NCBI RefSeq assembly: GCF_003260125.1
Contig: NZ_QHKO01000001.1
Location: 824,914-888,913 of the forward strand
Length of the DNA stretch: 64,000 nucleotides
Source of the DNA: Lujinxingia litoralis
GTDB lineage: Bacteria > Myxococcota_A > Bradymonadia > Bradymonadales > Bradymonadaceae
Direction of reading: 5' to 3'
Below are positions 1-13,246 of the stretch, in pieces. Positions within the stretch are counted from its first letter, which is position 1; every line of letters starts with the position of its first letter. The notes beneath the pieces were generated by a model that searched no databases, was not told where the DNA came from, and worked only from the letters and a program-made list of their open reading frames with translations. The translations under genes were made by a program, and so were the position numbers.

Positions 1-40
1 CTTGCCAGACGCCCGAACTCGCTCTCTCGATGTGGACACC

Positions 41-2704
<2,664 letters not shown>

Positions 2705-2740
2705 GCCCCTCGCAACACACAGTCGAGTGAGCGCCCCCCG

Positions 2741-2778
2741 TCCCCCGGCCTGCAACACGCAGACCGGGGGATTTTTTT
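2741..2778 (+). terminator. Intrinsic terminator of alaS
   Basis: A 13-bp GC-rich stem (2741-2753 with 2759-2771, one mismatch, 5-nt loop) is followed directly by seven T. It sits 36 bp after the alaS stop and faces the minus-strand kinase terminator, separating two convergent units. Confidence 0.85.
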
Positions 2779-2794
2779 GAGCGCTGCTCCGCAC

Positions 2795-2825
2795 AAAAAA
2801 GGCCCGAAGCATCGCGCTCCGAGCC
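2795..2825 (-). terminator. Intrinsic terminator of the Ser/Thr kinase gene
   Basis: Read on the minus strand, a 10-bp stem (2816-2825 with 2801-2810, two G-U pairs, 5-nt loop) ends in a run of six U (A-tract 2795-2800). It lies about 25 bp beyond the kinase stop codon. Confidence 0.8.
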
Positions 2826-2848
2826 TGATAACACCGCCCCCGACGGCC

Positions 2849-4135
2849 CTACTCCTGAGCAGCCTGCGCCGAGGCCGTCGGCGAGAGCCCCGACTCGCTA
2901 AATGAGACCATCGCGATGCCGGCTGCCAGCAACGAGAGCACACAGAGCGCCGCGACCAACCAGCTCTGACGCCGACGCATGACACGCACCTCCTCAGAGA
3001 GTTCTCTCGCCAGTTCCGCCGAGCGCTGATGGCTCGCCAGCAACTCTTCCTGACGTGTCTGCGCCTCCTGAAGCGCCTCCTGGCTGGCAACAAGCTGTGC
3101 CCGGTAGCTGACGATCTCTGCCGACGAGGGTTGCGCGGGCTTCACCGCCTGGTCGCTCATCTGCTCACGGGCGTCACGCAGTGCCTGCGCGACCGCCTGG
3201 CGCTCTTCCGAAAAAAGACGCGCGACCTTGGCCCCCAGACCTTCGCGCAGCACGTCGATCGCCACGCCCTTCTCCCCCAGATACGCCCGAATCGCCCGAC
3301 CAAATTCGCTCGCGCGCTGGTAACGCGCCTCCGGGTCCCGCTCCAGCGCCTTCATGAGAATCGGATCGATCGCATCGGGAACCCACTCCGAGGTCTCCCC
3401 GGGCGCCGCAATCGCTTCGTTGAGCAACGCCTCCTTGACCTCTTCAACCGAGTCCCGGCGAAAGAGCCGTCGAGCCGTCACCAACTCGTAGGCAATCACA
3501 CCCAGGCTGAAGATATCGGAGCGCCCGTCAACCGCCTCCCCACGACACTGCTCCGGACTCATGTAGGCAAACTTCCCGCCCACCGGCTCGCCGCTCGAAA
3601 CACTCGTCTCACCGACCACCTGGGCGATGCCGAAGTCAAAAACCCGGGTTAACCCCTGATAGGTCACCATCAGGTTCTGAGGGCTGATATCACAATGCAC
3701 GATCGAGTAGCGCTGCTGGTCGATGTCGACAAAATCATGCGCATAACCCAGCCCCTCGCAGGCATCGGCCACAATCAGCAGCGCCTCATCCAGACTCAAC
3801 CCGTCGCCACGCGAGAACGCGCGCTGCGCCAGATCGGCAACCGTCTGCCCCGCCACATAATCCATGACCATGAAGTGCTCATCGCCCACCTGCTTGGCAT
3901 CGTGCACCGTCACCACATGGGGATGAGAAAAACGCGAGGAAACGCTGGCCTCTTTATAAAAGAGCGCCTCAAAGCGACGTTCGCCAAGGTTGCGGTCGGG
4001 AATCCCCTTGATGACCACCGGGCGAAAGAAGCCATGCGGCCCGCCACGCGCCGCCAGAAAGACCGCCGATTGCCCGCCTCGGGCAATATGTGCCAGAAGA
4101 CGGTACTCCCCAAGTTGTCGGTTCTCGCGTTCCAC
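2849..4135 (-). CDS. Membrane-anchored Ser/Thr protein kinase (PknB-like, non-RD)
   Basis: 428 residues. An N-terminal Hanks-type kinase domain covers about 10-290: Gly-rich loop ARGGQSAV (18-25), ATP-anchoring Lys43 (VVIKG), catalytic loop HCDISPQN with Asp149, DFG at 167-169 and SPE at 193-195. The residue before the catalytic Asp is Cys rather than Arg, so it is a non-RD kinase and may not need activation-loop phosphorylation (inference). A predicted coiled coil at about 340-390 precedes one transmembrane helix (about 395-415) and a short tail, so the kinase domain faces the cytoplasm on a C-terminal anchor. It is last in a minus-strand run but has its own promoter and terminator. Substrate unknown. 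Confidence 0.92.
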   Translation of the reverse strand: MERENRQLGEYRLLAHIARGGQSAVFLAARGGPHGFFRPVVIKGIPDRNLGERRFEALFYKEASVSSRFSHPHVVTVHDAKQVGDEHFMVMDYVAGQTVADLAQRAFSRGDGLSLDEALLIVADACEGLGYAHDFVDIDQQRYSIVHCDISPQNLMVTYQGLTRVFDFGIAQVVGETSVSSGEPVGGKFAYMSPEQCRGEAVDGRSDIFSLGVIAYELVTARRLFRRDSVEEVKEALLNEAIAAPGETSEWVPDAIDPILMKALERDPEARYQRASEFGRAIRAYLGEKGVAIDVLREGLGAKVARLFSEERQAVAQALRDAREQMSDQAVKPAQPSSAEIVSYRAQLVASQEALQEAQTRQEELLASHQRSAELARELSEEVRVMRRRQSWLVAALCVLSLLAAGIAMVSFSESGLSPTASAQAAQE

Positions 4136-4165
4136 GCGTCGCCTACTTCACAGGGCGCCAGTATG

Positions 4166-4190
4166 GCCGGACCGCAACGCGCGGTCCGGC
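4166..4190 (-). other. Hairpin in the 5' leader of the kinase gene
   Basis: A perfect 10-bp inverted repeat (4166-4175 with 4181-4190, 5-nt loop) lies between the predicted promoter and the kinase ATG. There is no U-tract, so it does not look like a terminator. It could stabilise the leader or be a protein site. Confidence 0.5.
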
Positions 4191-4225
4191 ACCATGGCAG
4201 CCGATCCTCAAGGATCGAAACGGCG

Positions 4226-4255
4226 ATTGTAAGAAGCGTCGATCGGGGGTGTCAA
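4226..4255 (-). promoter_or_regulatory. Sigma70-type promoter for the Ser/Thr kinase
   Basis: On the minus strand a perfect -35 TTGACA (4250-4255) is separated by 18 nt from a near-consensus -10 TACAAT (4226-4231). It lies in the gap between the lipoprotein stop (4270) and the kinase start (4135), which predicts a leader of about 85 nt containing the hairpin at 4166-4190. Confidence 0.7.
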
Positions 4256-4269
4256 TCTCCCCCGACAAA

Positions 4270-5049
4270 TTACTCTACGATCAGAGTCTGCGTCGCGCTG
4301 AAGGTCGCTCTGAGCTCCCAGGAGTCGTCCTCCCCGTCTTCATCGTAGTCGTAGTTCACCGAATCAGCCCCACCAAAGAGCTGAGAAAGCGGCGTGGGGT
4401 CGCCCCCGGGGATCACCGCGAGGCCGACATCGGCAATGTCTTCCAGCACCACGTAACCGGTGATCGTGCCGTCTTTAATGGTGGGCTCCTCACCGCTGGC
4501 CGTCGCCTGCAGATCCGCAGCGATGGTAAGATCCCGAATCGGGATGATGGTCTTATTGACCTCTCCGTTGGCCTCCACCGTCGCCACAAAGTTCAGCAGC
4601 GGCAGGGTCGCGTCGAGCTCGCCGGTGGTGCTGATGCTGCCCTCGGTGAACTCCGGCACGTCAAGTTCGCCATCCCAGCGATACTCTCCCGCAGTCCCGG
4701 TCTTGAGCCCGGCCCCGCCGCGAATTTGCAGCGTGCCCGCGCTGACATCGATATCCTCCATCTCCACGAGCACGACGACCGGGTAGTTGACGTCCTGGTC
4801 CAAGAACCTCTCAATCGGTCCGTTAACGAAAGCCCCCGGGGTACCGGCATCAAATGCAAACTCTGTAAAACGCATGTTGTACGACGCCGCAAACGCCGGC
4901 TCCTCGGCAAACTCCGGACCATCTCCGGCGTCCGACGTTTGCTCCCCGGCATCGTTTTCCGTGTCGTCGGAATCGCTACCACAGGCCACGCCACCCAGCA
5001 GTGCTGCGGCCACCAACCAGGGCATCCAACGCTCTTTCGAAACCATCAT
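4270..5049 (-). CDS. Predicted lipoprotein of unknown function
   Basis: 259 residues. The N-terminus is a lipoprotein signal: charged start, hydrophobic stretch, and lipobox GVAC with Cys23. A short acidic Asp/Ser/Glu-rich tether follows. The rest is polar with alternating hydrophobic residues, which suggests a beta-rich secreted domain; I recognise no family. A purine-rich Shine-Dalgarno stretch lies just upstream of tandem ATG codons, so the start could be either one. It is 54 bp downstream of the PfkB-type kinase gene in the same direction, possibly in the same transcript. It probably sits at the periplasmic face of the inner or outer membrane. Confidence 0.75.
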   Translation of the reverse strand: MMVSKERWMPWLVAAALLGGVACGSDSDDTENDAGEQTSDAGDGPEFAEEPAFAASYNMRFTEFAFDAGTPGAFVNGPIERFLDQDVNYPVVVLVEMEDIDVSAGTLQIRGGAGLKTGTAGEYRWDGELDVPEFTEGSISTTGELDATLPLLNFVATVEANGEVNKTIIPIRDLTIAADLQATASGEEPTIKDGTITGYVVLEDIADVGLAVIPGGDPTPLSQLFGGADSVNYDYDEDGEDDSWELRATFSATQTLIVE

Positions 5050-5103
5050 CTCACCACCTCATATGTAGACGTTTCATGCCTGCGGGAGCTTCGGACTGAG
5101 ACC

Positions 5104-6024
5104 TCAGTCCAGACTCTGCAAGGGCCCAAAGTTCACGAGCTTTTCAAAGAGCTTAAAGCGCTCGGCAATCGCCCCGGGCTCCAACTTGCGCAACGCGTTG
5201 AGGCTAAAGTCCTCGACACAGAAACTCGCCATCACGCAACCCACCACCGTGGCCTGGCGCAGTGCCGCGGTGTCGATGGTCTCGCAGCTGGCCAGATACC
5301 CCAGCAGACCGCCGGCAAAGGTATCGCCCGCGCCGGTCGGATCAAACACCGACTCCAGGGGATAGGCCGGCGCAAAGAAGACGTCGTCCCCGCTAAAGAG
5401 CAACGCTCCGTATTCGCCGCGCTTAATCACCAGATGCTTCGGCCCCTTGGCCTGAATCGCCCGGGCGGCTTTGACCATATTGGCCTCACCCGCCAGCTTG
5501 CGAGCTTCGCCCTCGTTGATGACCAGCATATCCACGCGGCTCAACACCCGCTCCAGGGCATCGAGCTTACCGTCGATCCAGAAATTCATCGTGTCGGCAA
5601 CGACCAGGCGAGGATTCTTCACCTGCTCCAGCACCTCCATCTGGAGGTCGGGATCGATGTTGGCCAAAAACACGATCTCGGCGTCTCGATAGCTCTGAGG
5701 GAGCTCGGGATGAAAATCTCCGAATACGTTGAGCTGGGTATCAAGCGTGATGGCTTCGTTGAGATCGAAGCCGTACTTTCCTTCCCAGCGGAAGGTCTTA
5801 CCGGAGACCCGATGCAGCCCCTCGCAATCAATGTCGCGGGAGCAGAGAAAATCGACTTCCTCCTGGGGGAAGTCTTCACCGATGACGGCGACCAGCTGCA
5901 CTTTGGTGAAATAGCTCGCGGAGGTGGAGAAGAACATCGCCGAACCGCCGATGGCCTCTTCTGCCTTACCAAAAGGCGTCTCTACCGAATCAAACGCCAC
6001 CGACCCTACAACCAAAAGACTCAT
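5104..6024 (-). CDS. PfkB/ribokinase-family sugar kinase
   Basis: 306 residues from the ATG at 6024. A GTG at 6036 is also open, but GGAG lies 11 nt before the ATG, which favours it. It shows the ribokinase fold: N-terminal beta strand with GSVAFDS, the di-Gly substrate region (AIGGSAMFFS), the INEGEARKL segment, and the C-terminal signature DPTGAGDTFAGG with the anion-hole glycines and catalytic Asp at about residue 234. The family phosphorylates sugars, nucleosides or related alcohols with ATP; the substrate cannot be read from sequence. It lies between rlmN and a lipoprotein gene and is probably co-transcribed with rlmN (71 bp gap). Confidence 0.88.
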   Translation of the reverse strand: MSLLVVGSVAFDSVETPFGKAEEAIGGSAMFFSTSASYFTKVQLVAVIGEDFPQEEVDFLCSRDIDCEGLHRVSGKTFRWEGKYGFDLNEAITLDTQLNVFGDFHPELPQSYRDAEIVFLANIDPDLQMEVLEQVKNPRLVVADTMNFWIDGKLDALERVLSRVDMLVINEGEARKLAGEANMVKAARAIQAKGPKHLVIKRGEYGALLFSGDDVFFAPAYPLESVFDPTGAGDTFAGGLLGYLASCETIDTAALRQATVVGCVMASFCVEDFSLNALRKLEPGAIAERFKLFEKLVNFGPLQSLD

Positions 6025-6095
6025 GCCTGGACTCACTCCATTCGAACGCAGCTGTGCGCCCGATGCTTAAATGAACTGCTCTCGCCATCCGCCAC

Positions 6096-7259
6096 TCAGG
6101 CGTTGGTCGAGCTCTCGTTTCGAAACTTCTCCAGCCGCTTGCGTACGTGGGGCGGCTCCTTCTCCCCGGGCTTTCCAAGCTGGCCACAGGCGGCCATCTC
6201 ATCGCGACCCCGAGTGCGCCGACGGTACACGCCGACGTTGCGATCGACCAGATATTTCTGGAAGGCGTCGATGCGTTCTTCGGGCGGCGTCTGAAAGGGG
6301 GTGCGAGGGTGAGGATTAAAGGGGATCAGGTTGATCTTGGAGGGAATCTCCCGCGTGAGTTCAATGATGCGCTGCGCATCCTCCAGCGTATCGTTGAAGT
6401 CGCGAATCATCACGTACTCAAAAGTGATGCGCTCGCGATTGGAAAGCGGAAACTCTTTTAGCGCGCCGATCAACGTCTCCAGATCCCAGCGGTCGTTCAC
6501 CGGCATGATCTGCCCGCGCGTCTCATCGGTGGTGGCGTTGAGACTGATCGCCAACTGCACATCGGTCTCCTCTCCCAGACGCTTAATCGCCGGCACAAGC
6601 CCGGAGGTCGACACCGTGACCTTGCGACGGGAGAAATTCAGACCCTCCTCATCGGTAAGGATGTGAATCGCCCGGATCACATTATCGACATTGTGCAGGG
6701 GCTCTCCCATGCCCATGAACACGATATTACCGATGTGGCCGTTGACCTCGCCCATGCGTCGACGCGCCTGCACAACCTGCTCCACAATCTCGGCGGTGCT
6801 CAAGTTGCGCTTAAGCCCCATTTTTGCCGTGTAGCAGAAGGTACACCCCATCGCGCAGCCCACCTGGCTGGAAATGCACAGGGTGTTGCGCCCCTCCGAG
6901 GGGATATACACGGTCTCAATGACCGCGCCGTCATCGCACTTAAAGGTCAGCTTGGTCGTACCATCGTGGGCGCGATGCGACCCATGATACTCCAGCGCCG
7001 ATACCCGGGCCTGTGCCGAGAGCTTCTCGCGCAGCCCCCGGGAGAGGTTGGTCATCGCCTCAAAATCTTCGGCCATATGCAGATACAGCCACTGATAGAC
7101 CTGTTTGGCGCGGAACGCCTTCTCGCCGAATCCCTCGCTAAAGAGGCGCTTGAGTTCGGTGCGGTTGAAGTTCTTCAGATCAAGCGGGCCGAGTTCATCG
7201 GCCCCCTGGCTTAGCGCTTCGAGCGCCTGGTCGATGCTCGGGGAGCGTTCGCGTCGCAT
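6096..7259 (-). CDS. rlmN: Dual-specificity 23S rRNA/tRNA adenine-C2 methyltransferase RlmN
   Basis: Radical SAM enzyme that methylates C2 of A2503 in 23S rRNA and A37 in some tRNAs. 387 residues, full length. The radical-SAM cluster motif CAMGCTFC (Cys135, 139, 142) is present. So are the two methyl-transfer cysteines expected in this family: Cys128 in LCISSQVGC and Cys358 in AACGQL. The family segments GMGEPLHN and INLIPFNPHP are also clear. Start is the ATG at 7259. It lies 155 bp downstream of ndk and 71 bp upstream of the sugar kinase gene in a minus-strand run. Confidence 0.96.
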   Translation of the reverse strand: MRRERSPSIDQALEALSQGADELGPLDLKNFNRTELKRLFSEGFGEKAFRAKQVYQWLYLHMAEDFEAMTNLSRGLREKLSAQARVSALEYHGSHRAHDGTTKLTFKCDDGAVIETVYIPSEGRNTLCISSQVGCAMGCTFCYTAKMGLKRNLSTAEIVEQVVQARRRMGEVNGHIGNIVFMGMGEPLHNVDNVIRAIHILTDEEGLNFSRRKVTVSTSGLVPAIKRLGEETDVQLAISLNATTDETRGQIMPVNDRWDLETLIGALKEFPLSNRERITFEYVMIRDFNDTLEDAQRIIELTREIPSKINLIPFNPHPRTPFQTPPEERIDAFQKYLVDRNVGVYRRRTRGRDEMAACGQLGKPGEKEPPHVRKRLEKFRNESSTNA

Positions 7260-7374
7260 GGGAGTCTCTCTTTGTGCAGAAAAAAAGCGGCCGGGCCGAG
7301 ATTACGACGAGTCCGTCAGAATCTCAAACCATGCCGCCAGCGCCTCGCTCCCCTCCGTTGGGGGCAATGGCCAG

Positions 7375-7404
7375 AGCGACGCCAACCGACCTGCGGTCGG
7401 CGTC
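7375..7404 (-). other. Bulged hairpin downstream of ndk
   Basis: Inverted repeat of two 6-bp helices (7375-7380 with 7399-7404, 7385-7390 with 7393-7398) separated by a 4-nt bulge, about 10 bp after the ndk stop. No U-tract follows on the minus strand. More likely a stabilising or partly attenuating structure between ndk and rlmN than a full terminator. Confidence 0.4.
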
Positions 7405-7414
7405 GCCCCAAAAC

Positions 7415-7843
7415 TCAGCCGCGCGAGAAGAGCTGCACGTCGCTGAAGAAGTACTTGATTTCAATCGCCGCGTTCTCCGCCGAGTCGGAGCCGTGAACGG
7501 TGTTCTCACCGATGCTCGACGCGTAGAGCTTACGCAGGGTGTTTTCGGCAGCTTCGGCCGGGTTGGTGGCGCCCATGATCTCGCGGTTCTTGGCCACGGC
7601 ATCTTCACCTTCGAGCGCCATCACGACCACCGGTCCGCGGGTCATGAACTCGACGAGCTCACCGAAGAAAGGACGCTCTTTGTGCACAGCGTAGAAGCCC
7701 TCGGCTTCGTGCTGGGCCAGGTGCATCATACGGATCCCGACCGGGGTAAGGCCTTCTTCTTCGAAGCGGGCAATGATCTTGCCAATCACGTTCTTTTCAA
7801 CGCCGTCGGGCTTGATGATGCTCAGGGTACGTTCAATCGCCAT
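7415..7843 (-). CDS. ndk: Nucleoside diphosphate kinase
   Basis: Moves the terminal phosphate between nucleoside triphosphates and diphosphates through a phospho-histidine. 142 residues, family-typical. It begins [12 protein letters not shown] with the active-site Lys11 and carries the catalytic loop NTVHGSDS with His117. It follows sucD with a 65-bp gap, so GTP/ATP produced by succinyl-CoA synthetase and NDP exchange are encoded side by side. A purine-rich ribosome-binding site precedes the ATG at 7843. Confidence 0.97.
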   Translation of the reverse strand: MAIERTLSIIKPDGVEKNVIGKIIARFEEEGLTPVGIRMMHLAQHEAEGFYAVHKERPFFGELVEFMTRGPVVVMALEGEDAVAKNREIMGATNPAEAAENTLRKLYASSIGENTVHGSDSAENAAIEIKYFFSDVQLFSRG

Positions 7844-7908
7844 CTTATACTCTCCAAAAATCGTCTGGTTTAGATGTTCGGGTGCTGCTTTTAAAACTCC
7901 GGGCTAGA

Positions 7909-8778
7909 TTAGCCCAGCGCTTTTTTGAGGGTCTCACCGATTTCCGCCGGGGAGCGCGACACGGCAATGCCGGCCTCTTCCATCGCCTTGAACTTCTCTT
8001 CGGCAGTGCCCTTACCACCGGAGATGATCGCACCGGCGTGTCCCATGCGCTTTCCGGGAGGGGCCGAAGCACCGGCGATGAAGCCCGCCACGGGCTTGGT
8101 CATGTTCGCCTTCACCCACGCCGCGGCTTCTTCTTCAGCCGTTCCGCCGATCTCCCCGATCATGACCACCGCTTCGGTATCGGGGTCGTTCTCAAAGAGC
8201 TCCAGAGCGTCGATGAAGTTCATGCCGTTGATCGGATCGCCACCGATACCGATGCACGTGCTCTGGCCAATGCCCAGCGCGCTGAGCTGACCGACGGCCT
8301 CATAGGTCAGCGTTCCGGAGCGGCTGACCACACCGACTTTACCGGGCATGTGAATGTGGCCCGGCATGATGCCGATCTTGCACTTCCCGGGGCTGATGAC
8401 ACCGGGGCAGTTCGGCCCCAGCAGGCGCACGTCCTTGTCTTTAAGGTAACGCACCACCGTGATCATATCCTGAACCGGCACGCCTTCGGTGATCGCTACA
8501 ATGAGCTCCACACCGGCGTCGGCAGCTTCCATGATCGCGTCGGCCGCGAAAGGCGGGGGCACGTAGATCACGCTGGCGTTGCACTTGGTTTCCGCCACAG
8601 CCTCGGCCACCGTATCAAACACCGGCACACCGTGAACCTTCTGCCCGCTCTTACCGGGGGTCACACCGCCGACGATGTTGGTGCCGTAATCGATCATCTG
8701 CTCGGTATGAAAACTGCCGACCGAGCCGGTGATCCCTTGCACGATCAGCCGGGTGGACTCGTCTACCATTACACTCAT
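7909..8778 (-). CDS. sucD: Succinyl-CoA ligase, alpha subunit
   Basis: TCA-cycle enzyme making ATP or GTP from succinyl-CoA. 289 residues from the ATG at 8778; a TTG six bases upstream is in frame, but AGAGG spaced 6 nt before the ATG supports the latter. The N-terminal CoA-binding Rossmann part ([14 protein letters not shown]), the GPNCPG segment and the phospho-histidine site [12 protein letters not shown] (His at about 247) are all intact. It lies 102 bp downstream of sucC, its beta-subunit partner, and upstream of ndk. Confidence 0.97.
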   Translation of the reverse strand: MSVMVDESTRLIVQGITGSVGSFHTEQMIDYGTNIVGGVTPGKSGQKVHGVPVFDTVAEAVAETKCNASVIYVPPPFAADAIMEAADAGVELIVAITEGVPVQDMITVVRYLKDKDVRLLGPNCPGVISPGKCKIGIMPGHIHMPGKVGVVSRSGTLTYEAVGQLSALGIGQSTCIGIGGDPINGMNFIDALELFENDPDTEAVVMIGEIGGTAEEEAAAWVKANMTKPVAGFIAGASAPPGKRMGHAGAIISGGKGTAEEKFKAMEEAGIAVSRSPAEIGETLKKALG

Positions 8779-8880
8779 CTTCAACCTCTGTATGTCTCGG
8801 GCGGCCGGCCAGCACTCCCGTAAAAGTGACTGACCGGGCCGGTCAACGCATCTGAAAAGGTGATCTGACCTTGGGGCTTA

Positions 8881-10044
<1,164 letters not shown>

Positions 10045-10125
10045 GCGAACTAACCTTCCGTTGGAAGTTCCACTTACGCGCAGCGCGACCGCTTCTCCGG
10101 CCTCCACGCCCTGGCATAATCAAAC

Positions 10126-10153
10126 AAAAAAGCGGCCCGCAAAGCGCGGCCGC
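10126..10153 (-). terminator. Intrinsic terminator of the small membrane-protein gene
   Basis: On the minus strand a GC-rich stem (10144-10153 with 10132-10140, one bulged base, TTT loop) is followed by six U (A-tract 10126-10131). It isolates the upstream membrane-protein gene from sucC. A weak promoter-like pair (TTGCGG at 10137-10142 and TTATGC at 10114-10119, 17-nt spacer) overlaps it and could drive sucC. Confidence 0.7.
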
Positions 10154-10224
10154 CGACTTCTTACCGCCGGGGTGCCGGGGCGTCAAGGCAGCCTGCAACC
10201 CCTGCGCCCTCCTCCCACTTCGAC

Positions 10225-10899
10225 CTATTTAATCCCCAGCCCCACATAAGTAAGAGGCACCTCCAGCACGCGTGAGAAGAGCTTGCCGACGTCGTGCGTC
10301 TCCCCCTTATTTGGAGACGCCTCCACAATCGGAACCAGGCGACCGCTGCCATCCCGCAACAACAGCGAGAACGCATGGACCTTCGTCCCTTCTCCGTCGC
10401 TGGAGATCGGGTAATGCGTCATGCCAAACACCAGCTCGCTGACTTCCTCGAAGGGCACCGCCATCTGCGCGCGCCCCTCCACGGGCCAGGTTACGATGCC
10501 CCGGAGCTGATCGAGCTCGCAGAGCAGATGCTCCTCCAGGCTGGTCTTCTTCCCCAGCTTGAGCATCACCGACCCCATGGCAATCGCCAGCATGAACCAG
10601 AGCATGTCCCACATTGACTGAATCCCGGAGTTGCCGCGGAAGACGATCAGCATCACCAGCAACGCCCCCAACATCACCGCCCCCCAGAACCCCCAGGGCA
10701 CCACATCGGGATTGTCCCGTTGACCGCGAACCTGCAGCAGGCGCCCGGGACGCTCCCGCACAAAGGGGCTGTACACCATGCGCGCGCCGGGGGCCGACAC
10801 CACCTCGACAGCCGGATCATCGGGGGTTCCCGCCCACTTTACGGGGAGCTTTTTATCCATCGACACATCTCTTGAGAGCCCCAGTTCCACCAACGCCAT
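10225..10899 (-). CDS. Membrane protein of unknown function with two central helices
   Basis: 224 residues from the ATG at 10899, chosen because GAGG lies 5 nt upstream; earlier (10962) and later (10860) in-frame ATGs are possible. The centre has two adjacent hydrophobic helices (WGFWGAVMLGALLVMLIVF, then MWDMLWFMLAIAMGSVML) connected by a short loop. Soluble N- and C-terminal regions flank them, the latter with LRDGSGRLVPIVEAS. This hairpin-in-membrane layout resembles PH-like bacterial membrane proteins, but I cannot name a family. Divergent from aspS and closed by its own terminator. Confidence 0.65.
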   Translation of the reverse strand: MALVELGLSRDVSMDKKLPVKWAGTPDDPAVEVVSAPGARMVYSPFVRERPGRLLQVRGQRDNPDVVPWGFWGAVMLGALLVMLIVFRGNSGIQSMWDMLWFMLAIAMGSVMLKLGKKTSLEEHLLCELDQLRGIVTWPVEGRAQMAVPFEEVSELVFGMTHYPISSDGEGTKVHAFSLLLRDGSGRLVPIVEASPNKGETHDVGKLFSRVLEVPLTYVGLGIK

Positions 10900-11043
10900 C
10901 ACTGCCTCGCCCGTCTTAGAGGATTGTTCACCGGGTGCCAACGCATACGCGTGAGCATTCATCGTGTGAGATGATGAGCACGCCCGCGGAGTTACAAAAC
11001 GATTTTCCCCAACCTGCTCCCGCCCCCCCCTCACGGGCAGACG

Positions 11044-11072
11044 TTGACACCCATTTCCGCCCGTGTTTTAGT
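11044..11072 (+). promoter_or_regulatory. Sigma70-type promoter for aspS
   Basis: Perfect -35 TTGACA (11044-11049), 17-nt spacer, -10 TTTAGT (11067-11072). Predicts a leader of about 85 nt before the GTG start of aspS. Confidence 0.6.
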
Positions 11073-11162
11073 CCGCCCTTCCACCGACGCTCTGCGTCAA
11101 CTACGCCCGGGGCCCCGCGCCTCTGAAGGCAATACCGTGTCGAAATTTTTAAGGAGTAGCTC

Positions 11163-12965
<1,803 letters not shown>

Positions 12966-12970
12966 TCGCC

Positions 12971-13001
12971 TTGAAGGGACGCGCTCAAAACGCCCCTTCA
13001 A
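12971..13001 (+). other. Hairpin downstream of aspS
   Basis: 8-bp stem (12971-12978 with 12994-13001) extended by two pairs after a mismatch, 6 bp after the aspS stop. No T-tract follows, so it may act as a 3'-end stabiliser or a factor-assisted terminator. Confidence 0.4.
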
Positions 13002-13062
13002 TACAGGCACTTAAACACCCCGTCACCCATCGGGGCGCCCCCTGTCCGGGCCGCCCCGATGG

Positions 13063-13092
13063 TTGACAGAGTTTTAGAGGGTCCAGTAGCTT
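13063..13092 (+). promoter_or_regulatory. Probable promoter of the peptide ABC transporter operon
   Basis: Perfect -35 TTGACA (13063-13068), 18-nt spacer, weak -10 TAGCTT (13087-13092). It lies about 155 nt before the solute-binding protein ATG, leaving a long leader. Confidence 0.45.
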
Positions 13093-13246
13093 ACGCCCTC
13101 TTAGACGGCGTCGCCGACTGCGCGTTCTGCGCACACAGGCGGAACAGCCGGATGAAATCGACTTAAAGTGATCATTGAGCCTTGCCGGTGCGTCCGGTTC
13201 CCGGACCAACGCCCTGACATGTTTCGACCCCTGGAGCGGTAAGTTC

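Noticed and set aside
4090..6294. 734-codon plus-strand frame across the kinase leader, lipoprotein and sugar kinase genes
   Set aside because: It runs antisense through three well-supported genes and lacks any recognisable domain.
12971..13001. Hairpin after aspS as a canonical terminator
   Set aside because: No T-tract follows; kept only as an unassigned hairpin.
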